A stretch of 64,000 nucleotides of DNA from Arcuatula senhousia. Lineage: Eukaryota; Mollusca; Bivalvia; Mytilida; Mytilidae. The stretch covers positions 1,357,001 to 1,421,000 of the forward strand of contig OZ020309.1 in NCBI GenBank assembly GCA_963971305.1, written 5' to 3'. Shown piece by piece: positions 56,898 through 64,000 of the stretch (position 1 is its first letter; the number at the start of each line of letters is the position of its first letter). The notes beneath the pieces were generated by a model. That model searched no databases and was not told the DNA's origin. It saw nothing but the letters and a program-made list of their open reading frames with translations. Both the position numbers and the translations under genes were made by a program.

Positions 56898-57118
56898 TAT
56901 GTCTAAATATTGGTCTTTTTGATTGAATTTTTGGGCTTCCTTTCTGTCCCCTTTAAAGGACTATGCAGGTGACAAAAGACACCCTATAGCTTCTAGGTAT
57001 AAACAATAAAAATTTCGGGAAAAACTTCAACGTTTTGGTAGAACAGACTTAGTTGATCGTTCGAAAGGATGAACTCAAAGTTACACAAAATCTTCAGGAT
57101 TGCAACAAACAGCAATAA
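56898..57118 (+). repeat. Dispersed repeat family B, copy 2
   Basis: Same order of blocks as 2061-2290 (ATGTCTAAATATTGGTCT, CCCCTTTAAAGGAC, AACGTTTTGGTAGAA). Confidence 0.65.
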
Positions 57119-57477
57119 TATATAAATGTAAACATATATTTTTGTTCCTTGTTCGAACGTTTTGGTTTTGAGTACTTTTCGTTTTCAACAGTTTTGGAAT
57201 TTGACCTTCCAATGTTTTGATTTTAATGCTACTGATGAGAGGTTACTCCTTGAAATATCGATATATAGCTTATCCAAATTAACCGTTTATACCCGCGTGT
57301 TGGAATTTGTAATAATATACACATATACACATTTTTAATGTGCCTGTCCTAAGCCAGGAATCTTTATTAAAGCTGATGTTTGTATTTGTCGAATTTTTAT
57401 GTTTATTGTTTTTGTCGAGGAGGAGGTCTTTCATTGACACTTTATGATTTGGCTTGAATCATATGAATTTTCAATCC
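57119..57477. other. Intergenic, nothing identified
   Basis: No gene or shared repeat. Confidence 0.35.
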
Positions 57478-57625
57478 AGAGCCAATTAAAAAACAGCGAG
57501 CAGCGACCGTTGGTCACATTGAAGGCTGCTGGCTGTTTTACGTTGTGGATTTTTAAAAAATTGTTGTCAATGATGTAGGTTGTGTCGCGTACACTTATTC
57601 CACATCTCATTATCGTGTATATATA
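57478..57625 (+). repeat. Dispersed repeat family C, copy 4
   Basis: Matches 41375-41510 in orientation (GCTGCTGGCTGTTTTACG, TTATTCCACATCTCATTATC). Confidence 0.6.
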
Positions 57626-57685
57626 CCTAGGAACAAAATCTGAGGCACAATATAGCATAGCCGAACATCAAATTGAAACAACCAC

Positions 57686-58066
57686 TTAGGAATTATCATT
57701 GACAACAAACTAAATTTTCAAGAACATATAAATTACACAAGTCAAAAAAGCAAACCAAAAACTTTTGACAACAAACTAAATTTTCAAGAACATATAAATA
57801 CACAAGTCAAAAAGCAAACCAAAAAAAAAACCTTCAAATACCTAGATAAAGAGATGTTCATTTCCTTATATAAAGGCTTAGTAAGGCTACATCTAGAATA
57901 TAGTAGCTGCGTATGGTCCGTTATAAACAAGAGAAAAGCAATCTCAATTGAAAATGTTCAACGTAGAGCAACACAACTAGTAAAAGAAATCAATCATCAT
58001 AGCTATGCAGATAGACTAAAAAGCCTTGGACTACCATCATTACAATATAGGAGGACCAGAGCTTAG
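57686..58066 (+). pseudogene. C-terminal fragment of a CR1/Jockey-like LINE RT
   Basis: LGIIIDNKLNFQEHIN opens the fragment. The 3' part reads LYKGLVRLHLEYSSCVWS and IENVQRRATQLV. A local direct duplication (57699-57762 and 57766-57825) repeats the DNKLNFQEHI segment. It is related to but distinct from the LINE at 28260, and RT catalytic motifs are absent. Confidence 0.7.
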
Positions 58067-58194
58067 TTAGTTAGCTAGTTATTGCATTACTCCCAAGCAG
58101 CACGATTTCGGGAGTTGAACATGAAAGTGGTGATACATTGATGATGAAGTGGAGGAAATGGGGACACAAGGCCAATCGAGTAGGAGAGTTTTGA

Positions 58195-58560
58195 CTGCCA
58201 TTGGAAAGGAGTGATGGGTAGGGACGGGAAATTTAGCTTCTTGCATGGGGATCCTACGGGTCCTACTCTTACCGAGACCTGCAGCAGGATTCTTTAGCGT
58301 GCGAGGAACGTGACATTTTTCCCAACACGGTGCACCACTATGGTTTGCGGTCAGGTTTTCTGCATTATAGCCTGACTACCCCGGCATTCATTATGACATG
58401 GTTGCCCCATTCAACGACCTGGGGCACACATCCCAGTTGCTTTGTGGGCAAAGCGGCCTGCCCGGATGTCAGGTTTCTGAGCGCTCTTTAGTGGACTTTT
58501 ACCGACAAGCTTAGCACTGCTGCGGGCATATTCGCCATCCGAAACCCGCTCGGGTCAGTG
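58195..58560 (+). repeat. Dispersed repeat family D, copy 2
   Basis: Less broken copy of the repeat at 46438-46990: GGGGATCCTACGGGTCC, GACCTGCAGCAGGATTCTTT, GGCATTCATTATGACATGG, GGGCAAAGCGGCC. GC-richer than its surroundings; class unknown. Confidence 0.6.
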
Positions 58561-58590
58561 CAGATATGATGGAAACCTTCAAAATAATAC

Positions 58591-60389
58591 AAGAGGCTCC
58601 CAGGAGCCTGAATCGCTCACCTGGTCTTGATGTCGACAGTATAAAGACTTTTGTAGAGCTAAATGAGCTGAACATTTAAGCAAGCAACAGCTGTTCTCTA
58701 TCTATTATAGTGTTCATTCTATAAGCCAAAAACACTATTTTTCACCTTTAAGGGGCTCTAACCCCTATAAGGGGTCATCTGACAACGTCAACCCTATGGA
58801 GACTTTTGTAGAGCTAAATGAACCAAACATTTAAGCAAGCACCAGTTTCCTCTATCTGCTATAGTTTTCATTCAATAAGCCAAAAACATGAAAAAACGTT
58901 ATTTTAGGGGCCGTAACCCCTACAAGGAGTCATCTGACAACTTCGACCCTATGGAGACTTTTGTAGAGCTAAATGAGCTGAACATTTAAGCAAGAAACAG
59001 CTTTTCTCTATCTATTATAGTTTTCATTCTATAAGCCACAAACACTATTTTTCACCTTTAAGGGGCTGTAACCCCTTATATCTGACAACTTCGACCCTAT
59101 GGAGACTTTTGTAGAGTTAAATGAGCTGAACATTTAAGCAAGCAACAGCTTTTCTCCATCTGCTCTAGTTTTCATTCCATAGGTCAAAAGCATGAAAAAC
59201 GTTATTTTAGGGGCCGTAGCCCCTATAACGGGTCATCTGACAACTTCGACCCTACGGAGACTTTATAGAGGTAAATGAACTGAACATTTAAGCAAGCAAC
59301 AGCTTCTCTTTATCTGCTATAGTTTTTATTCTATAGACCAAAAACATGAAAAAACGTTATTTTAAGGGCCGTAGCCCCTATAAGGGGTCATCTGACAACT
59401 TTGACCCTATGGAGACTTTCGTAGAGTTAAATGAACTGAACATTTAAGCAAGCAACAGCTTCTCTCTATCTGCTATTTTATACTATAGGTCAAAAGCATG
59501 AAAAAGCGTTATTTTAGGGGCCGTAGCCCCTATAAGGGGTCATCTGACAACTTCGATCCTATGAAGACTATTGTAGAGCTTAATGAGCTGAACATTTCAG
59601 CAAGCAACAGCTTTTCTCTATCTGCAATAGTTTTCATACTATAAGGAAAAATCATGAAAAAACGTTATTTTAAGGGCCGTAGCCCCTATAAGGGGTCATC
59701 TGACAACTTCGACCCTATGGAGACTTTCGTAGAGGTAAATGAAATGAACATTTAAGCAAGCAACAGCTTCTCTCTATCTGCTATACTTTTTATACTATAG
59801 GCCAAAAACATGAAAAAGCGTTATTTTAGGGACCGTAGCCCCGATAAGGGGTCATCTGACAACTTCGATCATATGAAGACTTTTGTAGAGCTTAATGAGC
59901 TGAACGTTTCAGCAAGCAACAGCTTTTCTCTATCTGCAATAGTTTTCATACTATAAGGCAAAATCATGAAAAAACGCTATTTTTCACCTTTAAGGGGCTG
60001 TAACCCCTAAAAGGGGTCATCTGACAACTTCGACCAAGTAAAGACTTTCGTAGAGCTTTTGATGCTGAAGCAGTAGGGTGGCATCAGATTTCATCTATCT
60101 TTTATAGTTTTTGATTTACAAGCCAAAAACAGTAGTCTGACCCCCTGGTCTATTTTTAGCAATGGCAGCCATGTTTTTTGACGGATCAAAAATCGAAACA
60201 CAACTTTTGTGCAGGACACCCTAAGGATCAACCATACCAAGTTTCATTGAATTCTGTTCAGTAGTTTCAGAGGAGAAGATTTTTGAAAAATTGTTTACAG
60301 ACGACGACAGACGCCAGACGACAGACGTCGACAGACGACGACGGACGCCAAGTGATGACAATAGCTCACATGGACCAGGTGAGCTAAAA
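58591..60389 (-). mobile_element. Pearl-like element P9, inverted partner of P8
   Basis: On the minus strand the head AGCTCACCTGGTCCATGTG starts at 60386. It is followed by a (GTC/GTCC)-rich tract to about 60300 and roughly ten ~150 bp units of the same family as 48888-50570. It ends with CCTGGTCTTGATG and GGAGCCTGAATCGCTCACCT (plus-strand reading in part) at 58591. Confidence 0.7.
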
Positions 60390-60960
60390 AAAGTTAAAGG
60401 GCAATAATTCCTATAAGAACCTTTTGATGCTGAACAAGAAAAGTTGTTTCGGATTTTTCTATCTCTTATACTTTTCGAGTTATAAGCCAAAAACAATGGT
60501 CTGACCCCCCTGTTCTATTTTTAGCAATGGCAGCCATGTTGGTTGATCGACGTGTATATAATTCACAAACCTGGTAGAGGACATCCTAAACATCAAGTGT
60601 ACCAAGTTTCAAAGCAATCCCTTCAGTGGTTTCAGAGAAGAAGATTTTTGAAAATCAGTCAAAATTAATGGAAAAAAACAGTTAAAGGGGAATAACTCTT
60701 AAACGGCTGATCTGACAATTTTGACCCTGAAATCATTTTTGTAGATCTCAATGAGCTTAACAATTCTGCATTGCTAACTTTTCCTCTAGCTCTAACGGTT
60801 TTCAAGATATTGTCCAAAAACTGCAAAAATGGTCAATTTTGACGATTAAAGGGCAATAACTCCTATAAGGAGTCGTTTCAAAACTTCGACTCGGTAAATT
60901 TTTTATTTCAAAAAATTGTTAATTCTTTGCTCAGATGATTAATCTTATCCTTTAATCTCA
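60390..60960 (-). repeat. Additional array units next to P9
   Basis: AGTTAAAGGGCAATAA, GGCAGCCATGTTGG and CCAAGTTTCAAAGCAATCC mark units related to the first (head-proximal) units of P8/P9, with no separate head. Non-coding. Confidence 0.5.
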
Positions 60961-61172
60961 GCTACCTGTTTTACACTTCATTGATTTTTAAAGTTCAATC
61001 TAGCTCGTGCGTAAATTTGCCGCCGGTTATCACTTCACTAGTTTAGACGTGTAATTATTTACTTATGTTGGTGGTTTATCTGACTTTAAGTGTAATTTGT
61101 ACACAGCTTGACGCGTTGTCGCTGTTTTTCAACTCGTTTACTGGTAATTCCAACTATAATGATGTTCACAAA

Positions 61173-62366
61173 ATGGAAAGAAATCTAAGAAGTACGGAAC
61201 GAGTCAACTACAAGTTGTTGCACGACGTCGGGAAACTCGAGAAGTCATCTAATCGTTTTGAAGCAAGCAGCGGAGGTTTAAGTGTGTCGTTGAATGAAGA
61301 TTTGCCTTTTTCGGTTGGAGTGTTTTCGCCCGTTGCCCAGATGTCAGATAAAGAGATGGAGAATGCGACTGGAAATGATGATTTGTCGGTCTTGCTTACG
61401 GAGCTCGAATCTGTTAAGAAGGAAAAAGAAGAATTGCAGGCGAGACTAAGGCGACAGGAGCTTTTAGACGAAATCCAGAAGGAAAAACGGGAGTTGGAGG
61501 CATTAAAGTCAGGAGTGTCTGGAGGTAGAGGAAAGCCGGACGAAAAAGCTTCTGGATCTTCGGAGAGAAAAGCAGCCCGAAAATCAGGTAATTTAAGAGT
61601 TAAAACAGACATTGATATAAACGATTTGCGATCAGATAAAAGGTTATTAAAAACTGTCCATAAGCAATTAAAAGCTTTAAACGTTATTGCCTCAAGTTCT
61701 GAAAGTGATGAGACCGATACCTCTAGTTCTGAAGAATCTAGTGATTTTGAAAGTCCAAAAGTTAAGCATGGTAAAAAGAAAGGTCAAAAGAAGAGGTCCG
61801 GTTTATCAGTTTTGTCCAAACAAAAAACATTATATCCGCAAGAATGTCCACAGTCAAGGTTACAGCTTGAATATTCTAACAAAGCAATTAGGTTTGATGA
61901 CTTGAAATATCACCAGTTTGTTGCAGGAGAGATGGAAATTATAGTGGCTTGTACAGACAAAATTGAGAAAAATGGTAGACTAAATTTGTTAAAGAAAATT
62001 TCTTATTATTATGAATTGTATGATTGGAAAGCTTTGTTACAGTTTTATGCTGCATGGATTCGGCGGGTTGAATCAGGACAGAGCTCGTGGGCTGATGACA
62101 CGGCTGATATTGAAACTCCTTTGCTGGCTTCAGCCGTAAGGTCCAGGCAGCTTAAAACTAACAAAGCTTCTGTTTCTAAAAATCCTACAGTTTGGTTTTG
62201 CTCAGACTATCAGAAAAAGAAATGTTCGTTTCCCGCTTCGCATGATAAGGTTATTAAGGGTGTGACAAGGTATGTGCAACATATTTGTGCTAGTTGTCTT
62301 CTTAAAGATAATAAGCAGCTGCCACATTCTGAGTTAGACCCTTCATGTCCTAATCATGAATTGTGA
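61173..62366 (+). CDS. Gag-like protein of the DIRS-like element
   Basis: About 397 residues from ATG 61173 (A at -3, G at +4). An in-frame ATG at 61065 would add 36 residues of hydrophobic sequence unlike other proteins of this group. The order is: basic start (MERNLRSTERVNYKLLHDVG), a low-complexity acidic stretch, a Glu/Lys-rich coiled coil (LTELESVKKEKEELQARLRR), a Ser/Asp/Glu cluster (SSSESDETDTSSSEESSDF) followed by Lys-rich sequence, a helical domain, and a Cys/His-rich end (FCSDYQKKKCSFPASH, HICASC, CPNH) likely to bind zinc and element RNA. The last codons are GAA TTG TGA, followed by CTAG; the frame remains open beyond the stop into pol. No lesions. Confidence 0.8.
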   Translation: MERNLRSTERVNYKLLHDVGKLEKSSNRFEASSGGLSVSLNEDLPFSVGVFSPVAQMSDKEMENATGNDDLSVLLTELESVKKEKEELQARLRRQELLDEIQKEKRELEALKSGVSGGRGKPDEKASGSSERKAARKSGNLRVKTDIDINDLRSDKRLLKTVHKQLKALNVIASSSESDETDTSSSEESSDFESPKVKHGKKKGQKKRSGLSVLSKQKTLYPQECPQSRLQLEYSNKAIRFDDLKYHQFVAGEMEIIVACTDKIEKNGRLNLLKKISYYYELYDWKALLQFYAAWIRRVESGQSSWADDTADIETPLLASAVRSRQLKTNKASVSKNPTVWFCSDYQKKKCSFPASHDKVIKGVTRYVQHICASCLLKDNKQLPHSELDPSCPNHEL

Positions 62367-62699
62367 CTAGCCGACAGTAGCAAGTCTAATTGTTCGATTT
62401 CGGAGTTAAATGTGAATAGTTGTGACTTAAACTGTAGGATTTGTTCAAATAAAAAAATATTTGACAATATTTTAGGTATTGGAGGTATTGAAAAAATGTT
62501 AGAAATACATAAACAGGTAGTAAATTCAAAGATGCCCAATGTGTTTGGTTGTAAAATTCCAGTATATTCAAAATTGAATATAATTTTCTTTAAACAGATG
62601 TTAGAGAATTATATTGATAAGGATGTTTCTAATTTTTTAGAGTTTGGTTTCCCATTAAGTTGCGACGGTCATTGTACGGGGCTTTCTGAGGAAAAAATC
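62367..62699 (+). CDS. Pol N-terminal segment, in frame with gag after a UGA stop
   Basis: This segment continues the gag frame for 111 codons. It includes VNSCDLNCRICSNKK, then KMPNVFGCKIPVYSKL, DKDVSNFLEFGFPLSC. In DIRS-type pol this short region precedes the RT fingers. The first in-frame ATG is not until 62460 or so (62412 by the longest reading), so this part is best explained either by readthrough of the UGA or by internal initiation. At GAGGAAAAAATC (62688-62699) the RT homology moves to the -1 frame. Confidence 0.6.
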
Positions 62700-64000
62700 A
62701 TGCTGGTGCGCGTCAATATCCCGATGAAATGGTTGAATATTTAGAAAAGGAATGTTCATATGGTAGTATCATAGGGCCATTTTTTGAAAATCCGTTTTGC
62801 ACAAACATGGTTATTTCTCCTTTGAACTCTGTACCAAAGAAAGATAGTGAGGAGCGTAGGGTTATCTTGGATTTGAGTTTTGGTGAGTTTTCTGAGTCTG
62901 TTAACGGACATATCTCTAAGGATTTTTATTTAGGCAATCCGATAAAGGTTTCTTACCCATCTATTGACTCACTTGTGGAATTAATTAGGATAAAAGGCCG
63001 AGGCTGCATGTGCTTTAAACGTGACTTAAAGCGTGCTTATCGGCAAATTCCTATTTGCCCAGGTGACTGGCATTTAGTTGGGTTTTCATGGCAGAATCAT
63101 TTATTTTTTGATAGGGTCCTGTCCATGGGTTTAAGGTCTGCTGCATACATTTGTCAAAGGGTGACAAATGCGGTTTCTTTCATGATGTTTCATCATTTTG
63201 GTTTCCAAGTTATAAACTATTTGGATGATTTTGCTGGATGTGAATCGCCAGGGTTGGCAATGGTTGCTTATGAAAAGCTTGGTGAGGTTTTGAGGAGTTG
63301 TGGGATAGAGGAGTCAGTTAATAAGGCTTGCCCACCTTCTACATGTATGGTTTTTCTTGGTATTTTAGTGGATACGGTTCGGTGCACATTATCCATTACA
63401 GGTGATAGATTAGAGGAGATCATGCGGTTGGTTCAAGTTTGGTTATCTAAAATTAGTTGTTCTTTAAAGGAGTTGCAGTCTTTGCTTGGTAAGTTGCACT
63501 TCGTAAGCTCGTGTGTTCGTCCAGGAAGGTTGTTTGTTTCAAGGTTGTTAGTTTGGTTAAGGAGTTTTCATGGTGAAAATACATGTAAGAGAATTCCTAA
63601 GTATGTAAGGTTGGATTTGTTGTGGTGGGACACATATCTTCCTTCTTATAATGGAGTTTCTATGATGTTTTTGCGTGAGTGGAATGTCCCAGATAATGTG
63701 CTTTCATGTGATTCTACTTTGGTAGGCTGTGGAGGAATTTGTGGTAAGGAATATTTTCACATTGTATTTCCAAACTTTGTAAAAAGGCGTGGTTTGCACA
63801 TTAATGCACTTGAACTTTTGTGTGTTGTTGTCAGTCTCAAGTTGTGGGCGCAAGAACTTAGAGGTTTGAAGATTGTTATTTTTTGTGATAATTTGTCATC
63901 GGTGACGGTTATTAATTCAGGTGCTTGTCGAAACACTTTTATGCAGTCTTGTTTGAGAGAGATCTGTTTTCTTGCGGCTACTTATGAATTTGAGATAAAA
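62696..64000 (+). CDS. DIRS-like reverse transcriptase / RNase H, open at the window edge
   Basis: An uninterrupted frame of 435 codons runs to 64000. RT landmarks: PLNSVPKKDSEERRVILDLS, FKRDLKRAYRQIPI, GLRSAAYICQRVTNA, catalytic INYLDDFAG at ~63217-63243, and CPPSTCMVFLGILVD. The connection has LKELQSLLGKLHFVSSCVR and WWDTYLP. RNase H: LSCDSTLVGCGG, HINALELLCVV, FCDNLSSVTVINSG, all with acidic catalytic positions in place. It copies element RNA into DNA; DIRS elements then integrate by tyrosine recombinase. The absence of stops argues for a young copy. The true start is upstream in another frame (see 62367-62699). Confidence 0.85.

Larger units (their letters stand above)
60961..64000 (+). 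mobile_element. DIRS-like tyrosine-recombinase retrotransposon, partial (runs off the window)
   Basis: Gag-like and pol reading frames run uninterrupted to the right edge except for one stop and one frame change. The RT with YLDD and the RNase H with a CDN block and INSG near the end are of DIRS type. The tyrosine recombinase and methylase expected downstream would lie beyond 64000. The 5' terminus was not identified; the start given is approximate. Confidence 0.75.

Noticed and set aside
57230..57262. Possible fourth hammerhead (CTGATGAGAGG..GAAAT)
   Set aside because: The core words occur but no stem I or stem III can be formed around them.
61687..61905. 72-codon frame inside the gag-like ORF
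   Set aside because: Alternative-frame shadow of the gag coding sequence.

Overview
The window is AT-rich eukaryotic nuclear DNA, most likely from a bivalve mollusc and probably a mussel (inference). The grounds are the mass of short non-autonomous repeats, several arrays with the layout of bivalve 'pearl'-type elements (a GC hairpin, a CCGT microsatellite, then ~130-170 bp tandem units), Penelope-like retroelements carrying hammerhead ribozymes, and a DIRS-like retrotransposon. Host genes are sparse and contain introns. No bacterial-type operon, rRNA gene or CRISPR is present.

Host genes. At the left edge (585-707) lies the last exon of a GM2-activator-like lipid-binding protein. At 17449-19455 is an intact 668-codon F-box/leucine-rich-repeat gene with a spliced 5' leader. 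A second copy at 52535-55945 keeps the leader and its intron but is a pseudogene, with frameshifts, a nonsense codon and a 387 bp insertion in the F-box.

Mobile DNA dominates. (1) 7551-11148 is a TIR element with a 5 bp target duplication, inserted in a pearl-like element. (2) 12276-14256 is a minus-strand Penelope-like element: a decayed RT plus 2.6 tandem ~397 bp repeats, each with a hammerhead ribozyme; decayed relatives lie at 44434-45410 and 51435-51576. (3) A pearl-like array starting at 19673 is split twice. The first insertion is a 2.66 kb element with TIRs built of C-run/G-run subrepeats (20181-22837). The second is a 16.15 kb structure bounded by ~285 bp TIRs (23096-39248). The 16 kb structure holds a LINE, a tRNA-derived SINE, a 70 bp minisatellite with an 8-unit higher-order period, several MITEs, an unidentified minus-strand exon, and a 1.39 kb element with a perfect 9 bp target duplication that itself carries a 358 bp hammerhead-ribozyme repeat. 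(4) 45557-48828 is another TIR element with a 5 bp target duplication. (5) 48888-50570 and 58591-60389 are long pearl-like arrays in opposite orientation on either side of the pseudogene. (6) 61173 to the right edge is a largely intact DIRS-like element: gag ends in UGA followed by CUAG, the same frame stays open into pol, and one A-run shifts the RT/RNase H frame.

The nesting gives a relative chronology, since arrays are interrupted by TIR elements that are themselves interrupted. All family assignments are by eye; no database search was possible.
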